A DNA stretch of 64,000 nt, taken from contig NZ_BBIU01000011.1 in assembly GCF_000730645.1 (NCBI RefSeq), positions 1 through 64,000 on the forward strand, written 5' to 3'. The position numbers and the translations under genes were made by a program. The notes beneath the pieces are model-generated. The model was not told the origin of the DNA. It saw nothing but the letters and a program-made list of their open reading frames with translations, and did no database searches. This stretch comes from Pseudomonas parafulva NBRC 16636 = DSM 17004 (GTDB lineage: Bacteria; Pseudomonadota; Gammaproteobacteria; Pseudomonadales; Pseudomonadaceae). Shown here in pieces: positions 1-10,275 of the stretch; within the stretch, counting starts at the first letter, position 1; every line of letters starts with the position of its first letter.

Positions 1-64
1 TATGGACTGTGCTTGCCATGAAAACCCACGAGTAGCAAACAACTTCAAACTTAAAACTTCAAAC

Positions 65-610
65 CTACCGCCCCAGAGCCCTCTCAATCGCCCCCCGAAA
101 CGCCGGATCATCCGGCTTCGTCAAACTGGAAAAACTCGCAATCACCTTTCCCTGCCGATCAATCACATACTTATAAAAATTCCACTTCGGCGCACTGCTC
201 TGCCTCGCCAGCTCGACAAACAGAGGGATCGCATCCTTACCCCGTACCGCCTGCTCCTTGGTCATGGTAAAGGTCACCCCATAATTGGCATAACAGACCT
301 TCGCCGTCTTCTCGCTGTCGGCATCCTCCTGCTTGAAGTCATTGGAGGGCACCCCCAACATCTCGAGCCCCTGACCGTGATACTCCTTGTACGTGGCCTC
401 AAGCCCCTCGAACTGCGGCGCAAAACCGCAATAGCTGGCCGTGTTGATCACCACCAGCGGCTTACCGCCATAACGCTCGCACAAATCCACCTGCCCCTTG
501 CCCCGCAGCTCTGGCAGCGCCCCCTGCAATACCGCCGGGCACTCGGCCGCCCACACCGGTAGCGCGGCGCACAACGCCAGCAACGGTACTGTCAACCACT
601 GTGTCTTCAC
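65..610 (-). CDS. Glutathione peroxidase-like thiol peroxidase, exported
   Basis: A 181-residue protein of the glutathione peroxidase family, expected to reduce hydroperoxides in the periplasm. The N-terminus is a signal peptide ending near AVWAA/E. The peroxidatic site is [11 protein letters not shown], so the enzyme uses cysteine and not selenocysteine. The partner residues of the family tetrad appear in PSNDFKQ (Gln) and KWNFYKY (Trp/Asn). The start is a GTG preceded by AGGAG about 9 nt away. It lies downstream of the MFS and small membrane ORFs on the same strand. The family assignment is firm; the electron donor (glutathione or thioredoxin) cannot be read from sequence. Confidence 0.88.
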   Translation of the reverse strand: MKTQWLTVPLLALCAALPVWAAECPAVLQGALPELRGKGQVDLCERYGGKPLVVINTASYCGFAPQFEGLEATYKEYHGQGLEMLGVPSNDFKQEDADSEKTAKVCYANYGVTFTMTKEQAVRGKDAIPLFVELARQSSAPKWNFYKYVIDRQGKVIASFSSLTKPDDPAFRGAIERALGR

Positions 611-656
611 GTCAACTGACTCCTGTTGGCCAATGCCCGAACTTGCAGCGTAGCGC

Positions 657-779
657 TTAACAAACGCCCATGCCCAATTGCATCAACGCCATGCCGCCCT
701 GGTGCCACCCCCACCACACCAGGGCCAGCGCTCCCAGCGCCACAATCACCAGCCCCACCCGCACCACAGACCGGTTCAT
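657..779 (-). CDS. Small single-span membrane protein, 40 residues
   Basis: A 40-residue reading frame starting [20 protein letters not shown] and ending in GMGVC. Residues 5-25 form one hydrophobic segment rich in Val, Leu and Ala followed by WWGW. Its ATG overlaps the TGA of the upstream MFS gene in an ATGA arrangement, and an AGGCGG stretch lies about 4 nt before the ATG, which suggests translational coupling. It sits between the MFS and peroxidase genes on the same strand. I do not recognise a family. It could be an accessory subunit of the transporter, but that is inference. Confidence 0.55.
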   Translation of the reverse strand: MNRSVVRVGLVIVALGALALVWWGWHQGGMALMQLGMGVC

Positions 780-1975
780 GCTGCCGCCTGCAAACGCGCC
801 ACGGGCCGTTCACGCACAGGCCAGTTGAGGGCCGCCGCCATCAGGCTCAGCAGGATTGCGATCTGCCAGACCAGGTCGTAGCTGCCCGTTCGATCATAGA
901 CAACACCCCCCAACCAGCCGCCCAGAAACGCCCCCAACTGATGGAACAGGAACACAATGCCGCCCAACATCGACAAATTGCGCACCCCGAACAACGTGGC
1001 CACCGTGCCATTGGTCAGCGGCACCGTGGACAACCACAACAGCCCCATGGCGATACCAAACAGATAGGCACTGAACGCACTCACCGGCGCCCACAGAAAC
1101 AGCACGATAACCACCGCCCGCAGCAGATACAGCCCAGTGAGCAAACGCGGCTTGGACATGCGCCCGCCGAGCCAGCCGGCAGTGAACGTACCGGCGATAT
1201 TGAACAGGCCCACCAGCGCCAGCACGGTGGTGCCGGTGGTTGCCGGCAGGTGCTGGTCCACCAGGTAGGCCGGCAGGTGTACACCAATGAACACCACCTG
1301 GAACCCGCACACGAAGAACCCCAGCGCCAGCAACCAGAAGCCCGAATGCCCGCACGCCTCGCGCAAGGCTTCGCCCAGGGTCTGCTCACTGCCCAGCGCG
1401 GGCAGCGGGCGATCGCGCAGCAGGCCCACCAACGGCACGATAAACGCCACCAGCAGCCCCAACACCAGCAACGCGGCGGACCAGCCCAGCCACTGGATCA
1501 GGCCCAACGTGCCCGGCAACATGGCAAACTGGCCGAACGAGCCGGCAGCGCTGGCGATGCCCATGGCCATACTGCGCTTGTCCGCCGGCACGGCGCGCCC
1601 AACCACACCCAATATCACTGAGAACGATGTACCGGACAGGCCGATGCCAATCAGCAGCCCGGCACTGAGCGAGAGCGACCAGGCAGAGTCGGCCATGCCC
1701 ATCAGCCCTAGCCCGGTGGCGTACAGCACCCCACCGATCATCACCACCCGACCCGCACCGAGGCGGTCAGCCAAAGCACCCGCGAACGGCTGGGCCAGCC
1801 CCCAGATCAGGTTCTGCAACGCAATGGCGAATGCAAACACCCCTCGTCCCCAGCCAAAATCCGCACTCATCGGCGCCAGGAACAGGCCAAAGCCATGCCG
1901 CACGCCCAAAGACAGCGCAAGAATCAACGCCGCCCCCAACAATACCCACCCGCTGGTGCGCCACACCGAACTCAT
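776..1975 (-). CDS. MFS transporter
   Basis: A 399-residue integral membrane protein of the major facilitator superfamily with about 12 hydrophobic segments. The loop between helices 2 and 3 carries the MFS signature GALADRLGAGRVV, and a related GWLGGRMSKPR loop occurs in the second half. The N-terminal half resembles monocarboxylate/oxalate or CynX-type carriers (HGFGLFLAPM, PMSADFGW), but the substrate cannot be assigned. The stop codon overlaps the start of the 40-residue ORF at 657-779. The position 2.1 kb beyond the cob operon does not by itself link it to cobalamin. Confidence 0.85.
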   Translation of the reverse strand: MSSVWRTSGWVLLGAALILALSLGVRHGFGLFLAPMSADFGWGRGVFAFAIALQNLIWGLAQPFAGALADRLGAGRVVMIGGVLYATGLGLMGMADSAWSLSLSAGLLIGIGLSGTSFSVILGVVGRAVPADKRSMAMGIASAAGSFGQFAMLPGTLGLIQWLGWSAALLVLGLLVAFIVPLVGLLRDRPLPALGSEQTLGEALREACGHSGFWLLALGFFVCGFQVVFIGVHLPAYLVDQHLPATTGTTVLALVGLFNIAGTFTAGWLGGRMSKPRLLTGLYLLRAVVIVLFLWAPVSAFSAYLFGIAMGLLWLSTVPLTNGTVATLFGVRNLSMLGGIVFLFHQLGAFLGGWLGGVVYDRTGSYDLVWQIAILLSLMAAALNWPVRERPVARLQAAA

Positions 1976-2088
1976 TATTGTTATCTCCAGCCCATCGCAA
2001 GGTGCTTGCGGGTAGATTCCCGCTCACTGGCATGCAGCATGAACGCGTGGGCCGGCTGGTATCAAGTGGCGCGTACGGGTGCATCGGG

Positions 2089-3282
2089 TTACGGCGCGCC
2101 CTCGGCCTGGCGCAGGCGCTTGGCGATAGGTTCGAACTGCGGGGTGGCCTTGCGAGGGAGCGGGTCGGGAGCGCCCTGCTCGATCGCCTGCCAGTACCGC
2201 CACGGCACTTTCGCAGCGCCCAGTTCGTAGTCCATGCCATCCCAGCTGTCTTCGCGGAAACTGTAGAACGCCCAATGCAGCCGGGCACCGTCGAGCACCC
2301 CAAGAACGTCCTCAAGGTACTGCGGGCAGCCCGCCAGCCGGCGCATGCAGCCAAACTCGCCTACCACCAGGCGTGAACGCGGCAACTTCATGGCCTGCGC
2401 CCAGGCAATGGGCTGCTGCAGGTAGCGCTTCACCCGTTCGCTATCCCATTGCTGGGTGTGCCCGGCAAAGGGAGCCGCACCAGGGTAGGCCAACGGTTGC
2501 TTGCGGGTCATATTGGGAGCACTGGTGACAAAATACGGCTCGTACATGTGGATGCTGTAGAGCACACGTGGGTCTGGCAAAGGTGCCGGCCAGTAGCCGA
2601 ATGCATCGGCAGCGGCAAACCACCCCGCATCGACCATGATCGGCGTGGCTGGGTCTTCCTGACGGATAGCGGTTATCAGTTGCCGATACAGCCCGGGCAA
2701 GTCGCGCGCGCCACCCTGCTCTCGGGCATACCACCGGCGCATGCTCTCGGCGTCGGCGTGCTCGGCCAGGTCGCTCATTTTCTCGGGCGCGGGTTCGTTC
2801 ACCAGGTTGTACGCGGCAACAGCCGGGTGGCCTTTCAGCTCCCGCGCCAGGTCTTTCCAGAAGCCCGCGGCCTGCAACCAGTAGGCTTTGTCCTGCCACA
2901 GGCGGTCGTCGAACTGGCCCTTGTTGTTTTGCGACCAACGCATGCCCGGCAGTGACAGGGGCGCGATCACTACCTTCAACCCCGCCTGGTGGGCGCGGTC
3001 CAGAGCAGTACGCAATGTGGCCAGGTCGGCCGATGGCAGGCCTTGATAGTGATCGGCGTTACCCAGCAGGAAATCCCGCTGCGCAGGCTGCCACTTGTCG
3101 TAGGACAACCGCACCCAGGTTGCGCCATACCCGCGCAATGCGTCGAAATACGCCTGATCCGGTGGCAGCCGGTTGAAGCTATTGCCGCCGTGGCGGGGCG
3201 TGTCCCAGAACGTGATCAGGTCTGCTGCCGTAGCAACGGGTACACAGAGCATCAGCAGAACGGTGAATAACCAATGGCGCAT
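2089..3282 (-). CDS. Secreted glycoside hydrolase family 5 protein
   Basis: A 397-residue protein with a cleavable signal peptide (MRHWLFTVLLMLCVPVATAA). The catalytic domain is a GH5 (cellulase-like) TIM barrel. The acid/base glutamate lies in YNLVNEPAPE near residue 160 and the nucleophile glutamate in VVGEFGCMRR near residue 305; the barrel motifs TWVRLSYDKW and VLYSIHMYEPYF are also present. GH5 enzymes cut beta-linked glycans such as glucans or mannans; the substrate here is unknown. It is 139 bp from the end of cobS on the same strand, far enough to have its own promoter. No carbohydrate-binding module is visible. Confidence 0.85.
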   Translation of the reverse strand: MRHWLFTVLLMLCVPVATAADLITFWDTPRHGGNSFNRLPPDQAYFDALRGYGATWVRLSYDKWQPAQRDFLLGNADHYQGLPSADLATLRTALDRAHQAGLKVVIAPLSLPGMRWSQNNKGQFDDRLWQDKAYWLQAAGFWKDLARELKGHPAVAAYNLVNEPAPEKMSDLAEHADAESMRRWYAREQGGARDLPGLYRQLITAIRQEDPATPIMVDAGWFAAADAFGYWPAPLPDPRVLYSIHMYEPYFVTSAPNMTRKQPLAYPGAAPFAGHTQQWDSERVKRYLQQPIAWAQAMKLPRSRLVVGEFGCMRRLAGCPQYLEDVLGVLDGARLHWAFYSFREDSWDGMDYELGAAKVPWRYWQAIEQGAPDPLPRKATPQFEPIAKRLRQAEGAP

Positions 3283-3421
3283 GGCAGGCTTCTCCAGCTT
3301 TCAGGAAGCAGCGAGCCTACTTGAATACGGGGTTAGCGTCTTTTCAAAACGATTCAATGATTTTTACGGAATATAAACGCAAGGTTTTCTGTAGGAAGGC
3401 TCTGATATTCATGCAGGCAAC

Positions 3422-4144
3422 CTAAAGACTCAAAGCCAAGCCAAGCACTACGGCCAACTCAAGCAGCTCCAGCATGGCACCGGCTGTATCACCCGTAGTG
3501 CCGCCCAGTCGCCGGCACATCAGACGCCGCAATGCGACAGCCACACCCAGTGCCAGCACCACGACCCAACCCGCCATCAGCAGGCCGACAGCAGTACACA
3601 CCAGCACGACCCCCATGGCAGCCCGCCGAGGCAGGTGCTGGGCAAGGGCTTGGCCCAGGCCGCCAGGGCGGACGTAGGGGGTAGAAAGAAACAGGCCAAG
3701 CATCGCGGCCCGGCCGATCACGGGTGCGAGCAGCAACACTGCACCAGCGCCTTGCTCCACCAGCACCCACAGGGCACAGAATTTAAGCAGCAACACCAGC
3801 ACCAGGGTGACGATCGCCACCGGCCCGCTGCGGGGGTCCTTCATGATCTGCAAGGTGCGTTCGCGGTCGCCAAACCCGCCCAGCCAGGCATCGGCACTGT
3901 CCGCCAGGCCATCCAGGTGCAAGGCGCCGCTCAGCAACACCCACAGGCTCAACAGCAACGCCGCATGCAGCGGTGCCGGCACCGCTTGCAGCAAGTGGCT
4001 GGCCAACCAGAGCACCAGGCCGAACAACAGGCCAACCAGCGGGTAAAACAGCAGCGAACGGCCTACCTCGCGTGGGGCTGGCATGCCCGGCAAGGTGACG
4101 GGCAAACTGCTCAGAAACTGCAACGCGATCCAGAACGGTAGCAT
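3422..4144 (-). CDS. cobS: Adenosylcobinamide-GDP ribazoletransferase CobS
   Basis: A 240-residue membrane protein that joins adenosylcobinamide-GDP to alpha-ribazole (phosphate), the last assembly step of cobalamin. The family acidic motif is HLDGLADSADAWLGG (near residue 75), followed by KDPRSGPVAI. Several hydrophobic helices fit an inner-membrane location, and length is normal for CobS. It starts 1 nt after the stop of cobC and is the last gene of the ten-gene cobalamin operon. Confidence 0.95.
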   Translation of the reverse strand: MLPFWIALQFLSSLPVTLPGMPAPREVGRSLLFYPLVGLLFGLVLWLASHLLQAVPAPLHAALLLSLWVLLSGALHLDGLADSADAWLGGFGDRERTLQIMKDPRSGPVAIVTLVLVLLLKFCALWVLVEQGAGAVLLLAPVIGRAAMLGLFLSTPYVRPGGLGQALAQHLPRRAAMGVVLVCTAVGLLMAGWVVVLALGVAVALRRLMCRRLGGTTGDTAGAMLELLELAVVLGLALSL

Positions 4145-4145
4145 G

Positions 4146-4712
4146 TCAGCAGCCCTCTATCAGTTGCCCTTGCGCGGTCACCCGCAGCTGCACGAGTGCG
4201 CCGTGGCCCACCTCCACCTGCAGCAGTTGTGCCCTTGGCAGGCCGCGGGCACGGGCCAGCAACAGGCGTATCACCCCACCATGGGTCACCAGCAGCACGC
4301 GTTTGCCAGCGTGCTGGCACGCCAGGCGCCCTACCGCCGTCAGCACGCGCCCGGCAAAGGCTTCAACCGGTTCGCCGTTGGGCGGTGTGTAGCCGTAGGG
4401 GTCTGCCCAGAAGCGCCCCAGTTCGTCGGCCTGCTGTTCCATGATCTGTGCAGCGGTGCGGCCCTCCCAGTCACCGAAGTGCAGCTCCTGCAGCGCAGGC
4501 TCGCGCTGCACGGGCAAGCCCAATTGCGCCCCCAGCTCATCGGCGAAGCGACCACAACGCTGCAACGGCGAACTCACCAGCACCTGCCAATGGCCGGCCT
4601 TTGCCACGGCCTCGCGCATCTGTGCCCAACCCTTTTCGGTCAGGGCATCGTCAATGCTGCCTCGCAGGCCACCCTGTTCGGTTTCACCGTGGCGCAGCAG
4701 GTCGAGAATCAT
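4146..4712 (-). CDS. cobC: Alpha-ribazole phosphatase (histidine phosphatase family)
   Basis: A 188-residue histidine phosphatase expected to dephosphorylate alpha-ribazole-5'-phosphate (or the cobalamin phosphate) in nucleotide-loop assembly. The catalytic RHG motif is [11 protein letters not shown] at residues 5-10, and the second active-site histidine is in [12 protein letters not shown]. The ATG chosen at 4712 overlaps the cobT stop (ATGA) and gives the usual family start MILDLLRHG; longer readings run into cobT. Its place between cobT and cobS supports the cobalamin role over a general phosphoglycerate mutase. The name cobC follows the Salmonella scheme. Confidence 0.9.
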   Translation of the reverse strand: MILDLLRHGETEQGGLRGSIDDALTEKGWAQMREAVAKAGHWQVLVSSPLQRCGRFADELGAQLGLPVQREPALQELHFGDWEGRTAAQIMEQQADELGRFWADPYGYTPPNGEPVEAFAGRVLTAVGRLACQHAGKRVLLVTHGGVIRLLLARARGLPRAQLLQVEVGHGALVQLRVTAQGQLIEGC

Positions 4713-5764
4713 GCCGGGCGGTCCGCCACGGCCGCCTCGGCAAAGGTCGCCATCTGCCCGTGCAGCGCACACGCCAGGCGCAGCAGTGGTACGGCCAGGG
4801 CAGCACCACTGCCCTCGCCCAGCCGCAGGCCCAACGCCAGCAATGGCTCGGCTTGCAGCGCAGCCAGCACAGCCTGATGCCCGGGCTCGGCGCCCTGGTG
4901 CGCAAACAGCAACCAGGGGCGGCACTGTGGGTTCAGCCGCACCGCCACCAGCGCAGCGACGCTGCAAATGAAGCCGTCCACCAGTACCGCCACCCCGGCT
5001 TGCGCGCAGCCCAGATAAGCACCGGCCAGGGCGGCGATCTCGAAGCCGCCCACACAGGCCAGCGCCTGCAACGGGTCTGTGGCCTGCACCGCATGCAAGC
5101 TCAGGGCCCGCTCGATAACCTCGGCCTTGTGCCGCACGCCGGCATTGTCTAGACCCGTACCGGGGCCGCTCAGGGCAGCTGCCGGGCAGCCCAGCAACAC
5201 GCTGGCCAAGGCCGCTGCAGCCGTGGTGTTGCCGATGCCCATCTCGCCACCGATGAACAAGTGCCCATCGGCCTGGGCGGCACGCTGTGCGCTGTCGCGG
5301 CCAGCCTGCAAGGCCGCCTGCAACTGGCCCGCCGTCATGGCAGGCTGGCGGGCGAAGTTGGCGGTACCGGCGCCGAGGCGCAAATGGCTCACCCCTGGCA
5401 GTTCCAGAAGCGGATCGACCGTGCCCAGGTCGATCACCTCCAGGCTGGCCTGCAGTTGACGGGCCAGTACACTGATTGCCGCGCCACCGCCGACAAAATT
5501 GCGCAGCATCTGGCCGGTGACGGCTTGTGGGTAGGCGGAGATGCCTTCTTCGACGACCCCATGGTCGCCAGCAAACAGGGTGATGAAAACGTTACCCACG
5601 GTCGGGCGCTCGCGCCCCTGCAGGCCGGCCAGCTGAACCGCCAGGCTCTCCAGCTGGCCGAGGGACCCCGCTGGCTTGGTCAACTGTTGCTGACGGGCAC
5701 GGGCCTGGCCCGTGGCGTTTTCATCGACGGCTTGGCAGGGGTTCTGCCACCAGGTCGTGTTCAT
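4709..5764 (-). CDS. cobT: Nicotinate-nucleotide--dimethylbenzimidazole phosphoribosyltransferase CobT
   Basis: A 351-residue enzyme that transfers the phosphoribosyl group of nicotinate mononucleotide to 5,6-dimethylbenzimidazole, giving alpha-ribazole phosphate. Family motifs seen are [11 protein letters not shown], the [15 protein letters not shown] loop near residue 68, the glycine-rich [24 protein letters not shown] near residue 175, and the C-terminal [13 protein letters not shown] that carries the catalytic-base glutamate in this family. The ends overlap cobU upstream and cobC downstream by 4 nt each. BluB, which makes its base substrate, is encoded in the same operon. Confidence 0.96.
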   Translation of the reverse strand: MNTTWWQNPCQAVDENATGQARARQQQLTKPAGSLGQLESLAVQLAGLQGRERPTVGNVFITLFAGDHGVVEEGISAYPQAVTGQMLRNFVGGGAAISVLARQLQASLEVIDLGTVDPLLELPGVSHLRLGAGTANFARQPAMTAGQLQAALQAGRDSAQRAAQADGHLFIGGEMGIGNTTAAAALASVLLGCPAAALSGPGTGLDNAGVRHKAEVIERALSLHAVQATDPLQALACVGGFEIAALAGAYLGCAQAGVAVLVDGFICSVAALVAVRLNPQCRPWLLFAHQGAEPGHQAVLAALQAEPLLALGLRLGEGSGAALAVPLLRLACALHGQMATFAEAAVADRPA

Positions 5765-6282
5765 AGTGCAGGTCCTTTCAGCATCAGGGGCAAGCCGGCC
5801 ACGGTCAGGACCACGCGCTGACAGCGCTCGGCCACTGCCTGGTGCAGCCAGCCGGCCAGGTCGACGTAGCGTCGGGTCAGCTCGCCCATGGGCACGACGC
5901 CGAGGCCGGTTTCATTACTGACCAGCACCAGGGTGCCAGGCAGGGTGGGCAGGCATTCCAGCAACGCATCGCGCTCCTGGGCCAGGCGCTGATCGTCTTC
6001 GAGCATCAGCAGGTTGGTCAGCCACAAGGTCAGGCAGTCCACCAGCAAGCAGCGCCCCTCTGCCGCTTCGCTCCGTAGCACGGTAGCCAGGGCCAGGGGT
6101 TCCTCGATCAATCCCCACTCGGTGGGGCGCCGCTGACGGTGCAATTGCACACGGTCGTTCATCTCGCCATCCAGGGGTTGGCTGGTGGCGATGTAGGTCA
6201 CCGGCAGGCCGCTGTCGGCAGCCAGTTGTTCGGCGAGGCGGCTTTTGCCGGAGCGGGCACCGCCCAGGATCAGGTTGTGCAT
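5761..6282 (-). CDS. cobU: Adenosylcobinamide kinase / adenosylcobinamide-phosphate guanylyltransferase CobU (CobP)
   Basis: A 173-residue bifunctional enzyme that phosphorylates adenosylcobinamide and then transfers GMP to it. The P-loop GGARSGKS is at residues 7-14. The motifs [15 protein letters not shown] (which includes the histidine region guanylylated in this family), [14 protein letters not shown] and [12 protein letters not shown] are all present in the expected order. It starts 1 nt after the cobQ stop and overlaps cobT by 4 nt. Known as CobP in pseudomonad nomenclature. Confidence 0.96.
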   Translation of the reverse strand: MHNLILGGARSGKSRLAEQLAADSGLPVTYIATSQPLDGEMNDRVQLHRQRRPTEWGLIEEPLALATVLRSEAAEGRCLLVDCLTLWLTNLLMLEDDQRLAQERDALLECLPTLPGTLVLVSNETGLGVVPMGELTRRYVDLAGWLHQAVAERCQRVVLTVAGLPLMLKGPAL

Positions 6283-6283
6283 T

Positions 6284-7738
6284 TCAGGCTACCCCACACA
6301 GTTGCAGCAGGCGGCGGGTGTCCAGGTGCCGCTCAACCAGGTCGGCCAGGCGCTCGATGTCGCGTTCGCGCAACGCCTGGTAATCGATTACCTGCACTTC
6401 ATCCAGGCCTGCCCAGCGCAGCAACGCCGCGCAGGAGGCGCTGCCCTCGAACAAGCCATGCAGGTAAGTGGCAAGCACCTGCCCATCGGCACTGATGGCG
6501 CCGTCGCTGCGGCCATCGGCCAACTGCACCGCAGGGTGGCCCAGTGCCGGGCCGGTCGTGACCCCGGCGTGGATCTCGTAACCAGTGACCGGCGCGGTTT
6601 CAAGCGCCAGGGTGCCCGCCACGTTGCGCAGTTGCTTCTCGGCCTCCAGTACCGTGGCGTAGTCGAACAGCCCCAGGCCCGCGCTGGAACCGGCAGCGCC
6701 TTCCAGGCCGGCGGGGTCGTGGACGTCACGGCCGAGCATCTGCAGCCCGCCACAAATGCCGATCAACTTGCCGCCGTAGCGCAGATGCCGCTCGATGGCC
6801 TTGTCCCAGCCGCGTTCGCGCAGCTGGGCCAGGTCACTGCGTACACTCTTGGAGCCCGGCAGGATAATCAGGTCGGCAGGTGGGATAGGCTGGCCCGGGC
6901 CCACAAACTGCAGGTCCACCTGCGGGTGCAGGCGCAGCGGGTCGAAGTCGGTGTGGTTGCTGATACGCGGCAGCACCGGCACGATCACCTTCAGTACCTG
7001 TGCATCCTTTTTGCCCTGGCGTGCATCAATACCATCCTCGGCCTCCAAGTGCAGGTCGGTGACGTAGGGCAGCACGCCCAGCACCGGCTTGCCGGTCCGT
7101 TGCTCCAGCCAGTCGAGCCCTGGTTGCAGCAGGGCGATATCGCCCCTGAAGCGGTTGATGACAAACCCTTTGACCCGCGCCTGCTCGCTGGGCGACAGCA
7201 GCTCCAGCGTGCCGACAAGGTGGGCGAAGACCCCTCCGCGGTTGATGTCGGCCACCAAAATGACGGGGCAATCCACTGCCTCGGCAAAGCCCATGTTGGC
7301 GATATCGCCGGCACGCAAGTTGATTTCCGCCGGGGACCCTGCCCCTTCTACCATCACCACTGGCCAGGCCTCGCTAAGGCGCCGGTGGGAGGCCAGCACC
7401 GCTTGCATGGCGATGGCCTTGTAGTCGTGGTACGCGACCGCATTCATGCTGGTGACGGCGCGGCCATGGATGATCACCTGGGCGCCAGTGTCGCTGTTGG
7501 GCTTGAGCAGCACCGGGTTCATGTCGGTGTGGGGCTCAAGGCGGCAGGCCTGGGCCTGCACGGCCTGGGCACGGCCAATCTCGCCACCATCGGCGGTCAC
7601 GGCACTGTTCAGCGCCATGTTCTGCGGTTTGAACGGCACCACCTCGATACCCTGGCGCAACAGCCAGCGGCACAGGGCGGTCACCAGGGTGCTTTTACCG
7701 GCGTCGGACGTGGTGCCTTGCACCATGAGGGTGGTCAT
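6284..7738 (-). CDS. cobQ: Cobyric acid synthase CobQ
   Basis: A 484-residue glutamine-dependent amidase that amidates side chains b, d, e and g of adenosylcobyrinate a,c-diamide. The N-terminal ATP-binding (dethiobiotin synthetase-like) domain begins [14 protein letters not shown] (P-loop) and contains KPQNMALNS. The C-terminal glutamine amidotransferase domain has [12 protein letters not shown] and the nucleophile cysteine in [11 protein letters not shown], with the histidine of ATYLHGLFE near the end. Overlaps cobD by 4 nt. Length is normal. Confidence 0.96.
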   Translation of the reverse strand: MTTLMVQGTTSDAGKSTLVTALCRWLLRQGIEVVPFKPQNMALNSAVTADGGEIGRAQAVQAQACRLEPHTDMNPVLLKPNSDTGAQVIIHGRAVTSMNAVAYHDYKAIAMQAVLASHRRLSEAWPVVMVEGAGSPAEINLRAGDIANMGFAEAVDCPVILVADINRGGVFAHLVGTLELLSPSEQARVKGFVINRFRGDIALLQPGLDWLEQRTGKPVLGVLPYVTDLHLEAEDGIDARQGKKDAQVLKVIVPVLPRISNHTDFDPLRLHPQVDLQFVGPGQPIPPADLIILPGSKSVRSDLAQLRERGWDKAIERHLRYGGKLIGICGGLQMLGRDVHDPAGLEGAAGSSAGLGLFDYATVLEAEKQLRNVAGTLALETAPVTGYEIHAGVTTGPALGHPAVQLADGRSDGAISADGQVLATYLHGLFEGSASCAALLRWAGLDEVQVIDYQALRERDIERLADLVERHLDTRRLLQLCGVA

Positions 7739-8727
7739 GGGGTGTCCTTCTTGTAGGTAGCCAGGGCCTGGGCCAGGCGCAGTTCGTCCGCCTCGCAGGC
7801 AGGCAGGCCAAAGCGCAGCGCCGAGGGCTGTTCAAACAGGCGAACCAGAATGCCGCTGCGGGCAAGATGGTCGTGCAGGTGTGCAGCATGCTGGCAACGC
7901 ACATACTGAAACAGGTCGCAGCCGCCGCTGACGGCAAGCCCGCCACGCGCCAATAATTGTGCAAGGCGCAGGCTGTAAGCCGCGCAGCGCTCGCGTTGCA
8001 GATGCTGGGTGGCCTGATCGGCCAGGCTGGCCTGGGCCAAGACCCGGGTCGGGCCGTTGATGGTCCAGGGCCCGAGCAGGTCGGCCAGGCGTGACAGCAG
8101 GCTGCCCTCAGCCGCCACGAAGCCCAGGCGAACCCCCGCCAACCCAAAGAATTTGCCGAACGAGCGCAAGACGATCAGCCCAGGGCGCTCAGTACAATCC
8201 ACCACGCTGCACGCGGGGGTGTTGTCCATGAAGGCTTCGTCCACCAGCAACCAGCCCCCACGCGCTGCCAGGCGCTGGTGCCAGGCCAGCACCGTTTCAC
8301 GTGGCAGGCTGCGGCCGGTCGGGTTGTTCGGGTTCACCAGCACCAGCACATCCAGGTGATCGAGTGATGCCTCGACCTGGGTTTCGTCCAGCGCCGTCAA
8401 CTGATGCCCGGCACGCTGCCAGGCATGGGCGTGCTCGGCATAGCATGGGGTGAGCACCCCGACGTTGCCGGGCGTACGCAGCAGCGGCAGCGCCTGAATG
8501 GCAGCCTGGGACCCGGCAACCGGCAGCAACTGAGCGGCGCCATAGTAACGGCAGGCGGCCTGCTCCAGGCCGTCATGGGTTTCAGGCAGGCGGGCCCAGG
8601 CTTGCACAGGAATAGACGGGATGGGAAAGGGCCAAGGCGCGATGCCACTGGACAGGTCCAGCCAGTGCTCGCGTGCAATGCCGTACTGGCGCACTGCGCG
8701 CAGCAGGCGGCCACCGTGTTCAAGCAT
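7735..8727 (-). CDS. cobD: Threonine-phosphate decarboxylase CobD (CobC of Pseudomonas denitrificans)
   Basis: A 330-residue PLP-dependent aminotransferase-fold protein. In this operon context it should make (R)-1-amino-2-propanol phosphate from threonine phosphate, the linker between corrin ring and nucleotide loop. Seen: the N-terminal [20 protein letters not shown] near residue 135, LLVDEAFMD, and the PLP lysine in [17 protein letters not shown] near residue 190. The ATG overlaps the end of cbiB by 8 nt and the stop overlaps cobQ by 4 nt. Histidinol-phosphate aminotransferase is the nearest look-alike, excluded by context. Confidence 0.9.
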   Translation of the reverse strand: MLEHGGRLLRAVRQYGIAREHWLDLSSGIAPWPFPIPSIPVQAWARLPETHDGLEQAACRYYGAAQLLPVAGSQAAIQALPLLRTPGNVGVLTPCYAEHAHAWQRAGHQLTALDETQVEASLDHLDVLVLVNPNNPTGRSLPRETVLAWHQRLAARGGWLLVDEAFMDNTPACSVVDCTERPGLIVLRSFGKFFGLAGVRLGFVAAEGSLLSRLADLLGPWTINGPTRVLAQASLADQATQHLQRERCAAYSLRLAQLLARGGLAVSGGCDLFQYVRCQHAAHLHDHLARSGILVRLFEQPSALRFGLPACEADELRLAQALATYKKDTP

Positions 8728-9628
8728 TCAGGTACGCCCCCAGGCAGATCACCAATAGCCATAACCAGACCCCGCGCTGCACCAACTGCCAGCCACGCTC
8801 GATGGCGTCCTCGCTGGCTGCCGGCCCTTCGCCCAGGCGCGGGCGCTCGTGCAACTGGCCGTGGTACACCGCAGGCCCGCCAAGTTCCACCCCCAGCGCA
8901 CCCGCACCAGCGGCCATCACCGGCCCGGCGTTGGGGCTGTCCCACAAGGGGCCCTGTCGGCGCCAGCAGGCCAGTGCCAGCCGGGTTTTGCCAAGCACCG
9001 CATAGGTCAATGCCACCAGCCGGGCCGGCACGTAGTTGAGCAGGTCGTCGATGCGCGCGGCGCACCAGCCAAAACGCTCGAAGCGCTCGTTGCGGTAGCC
9101 CCACATGGCATCAAGGGTATTGCTCAGACGGTACAGCACCACCCCCGGCGCACCCGCTACCACGAACCAGAACAACGCGGCGAACACGGCATCGCTGCCG
9201 TTTTCCAGCACCGACTCGGTAGCTGCCCGTGCGACCGCAGGTTCATCCAGCTCACGGGTTTCGCGGCTGACCAGGTAACCCACACGGCGCCGCGCCTCTT
9301 CCAGATCGCCCTGGCGCAAGGCGGCAGCAACGGGCAGTACATGTTCGCCCAAACTGCGCAGGCCCAACGCGCAGTACAACGCGAGCGCATCCACCAGCCA
9401 GCCTATGCCCGGCAGCCAGGACAGTATCAGCGCTAACAAGGTCAAGGGCACCACGGCCAGGAACCAGGCACTCACGCCATGGCTGCGCCAGCCACGGCCG
9501 CCCGCGTTCAAACGGCGCTCAAGGTTGGCCGCCATGTTGCCAAACGCAACCAACGGGTGACGCCGCTGGGGCTCACCGAACAGGGCATCCAAAGCCACGC
9601 CGGCGACAGTTAGCAAGGCTACGCTCAT
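8720..9628 (-). CDS. cbiB: Adenosylcobinamide-phosphate synthase CbiB (CobD of P. denitrificans)
   Basis: A 302-residue inner-membrane protein that attaches the aminopropanol (phosphate) linker to adenosylcobyric acid. Family motifs: [18 protein letters not shown] near the N-terminus, [15 protein letters not shown] and [19 protein letters not shown] in the middle, and [14 protein letters not shown] near residue 200. Four to five hydrophobic segments. The ATG at 9628 is preferred to an in-frame ATG 15 nt upstream because it overlaps the bluB stop as ATGA, matching the rest of the operon. Confidence 0.94.
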   Translation of the reverse strand: MSVALLTVAGVALDALFGEPQRRHPLVAFGNMAANLERRLNAGGRGWRSHGVSAWFLAVVPLTLLALILSWLPGIGWLVDALALYCALGLRSLGEHVLPVAAALRQGDLEEARRRVGYLVSRETRELDEPAVARAATESVLENGSDAVFAALFWFVVAGAPGVVLYRLSNTLDAMWGYRNERFERFGWCAARIDDLLNYVPARLVALTYAVLGKTRLALACWRRQGPLWDSPNAGPVMAAGAGALGVELGGPAVYHGQLHERPRLGEGPAASEDAIERGWQLVQRGVWLWLLVICLGAYLNA

Positions 9629-10275
9629 GGGCGTGCCCCCCAACGGTTTTCGTACAGCATCTCACTCAGCGGCTGCGCCTGGGCCCAGCCCTCCACCACC
9701 AGCATGGGCGCCGGATAGAACGCGGTAACAGGGCCCAGGCAGAGCACCGCCACAGGTTTGGCCCCGGCGGGCATGCCCAACAGTGCGGCCAGGGCCTGCG
9801 GATCGAACAACGACACCCAGCCCATACCCAGCCCTTCGGCACGTGCGGCCAGCCACAGGTTCTGGATGGCGCAGGCCAGCGAGGCAAGGTCCATCTCAGG
9901 GAGCGTGCGGCGGCCAAACAGGTGCGGTTCGCGGTTGTCCATCAGGGCGGCCACCAGGAGCTCTGCGCAATCGTTTATGCCTTCGACCTTGAGTTTCATG
10001 AAGTCGTCGGAGCGCTCGCCCAACGCCTGAGCAGTCAGCACACGCTCCTGCTCGACCAGCGCCTGGATGCGCCCGCGTAACTCACGCTGGGTAATGCGAA
10101 TGAAGCGCCAGGGTTGCATGAGGCCAACACTGGGTGCCTGATGGGCCGCCGCCAGCAGCCGCGCCAGTAATTCTGACGCCACCTCGCCACCGGCAAAATG
10201 GCGCATGTCGCGGCGCTCGCCGATCGCCCGGTATACCGCAGCGCGCTCGGGCTCACTGAAAACGTGATCAGTCAT
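9625..10275 (-). CDS. bluB: 5,6-dimethylbenzimidazole synthase BluB
   Basis: A 216-residue flavin destructase of the nitroreductase fold that cuts reduced FMN with oxygen to make 5,6-dimethylbenzimidazole, the lower ligand of B12. Seen: the FMN-contact motif [12 protein letters not shown] near residue 20, [13 protein letters not shown] near residue 48, and the C-terminal [12 protein letters not shown]. Its presence points to aerobic lower-ligand synthesis. It overlaps cobB and cbiB by 4 nt each. An ordinary nitroreductase is the alternative, but the context and the RRDMRHF motif favour BluB. Confidence 0.93.
   Translation of the reverse strand: MTDHVFSEPERAAVYRAIGERRDMRHFAGGEVASELLARLLAAAHQAPSVGLMQPWRFIRITQRELRGRIQALVEQERVLTAQALGERSDDFMKLKVEGINDCAELLVAALMDNREPHLFGRRTLPEMDLASLACAIQNLWLAARAEGLGMGWVSLFDPQALAALLGMPAGAKPVAVLCLGPVTAFYPAPMLVVEGWAQAQPLSEMLYENRWGARP

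Noticed and set aside
1..64. Gene or RNA at the left edge
   Set aside because: Only AT-rich spacer with a partial AACTTCAAAC repeat; nothing supportable.
626..1621. Long plus-strand reading frame (331 codons) opposite the MFS gene
   Set aside because: Low-complexity, Gln/Pro/His-rich translation typical of the antisense of a GC-rich gene; the minus strand has a clear MFS protein.
4713..4967. Extension of the alpha-ribazole phosphatase by 85 residues
   Set aside because: It would overlap cobT completely; the short form starts at the family motif.
6245..7756. 503-codon plus-strand frame opposite cobQ
   Set aside because: Exact shadow of cobQ without motifs or start signals.
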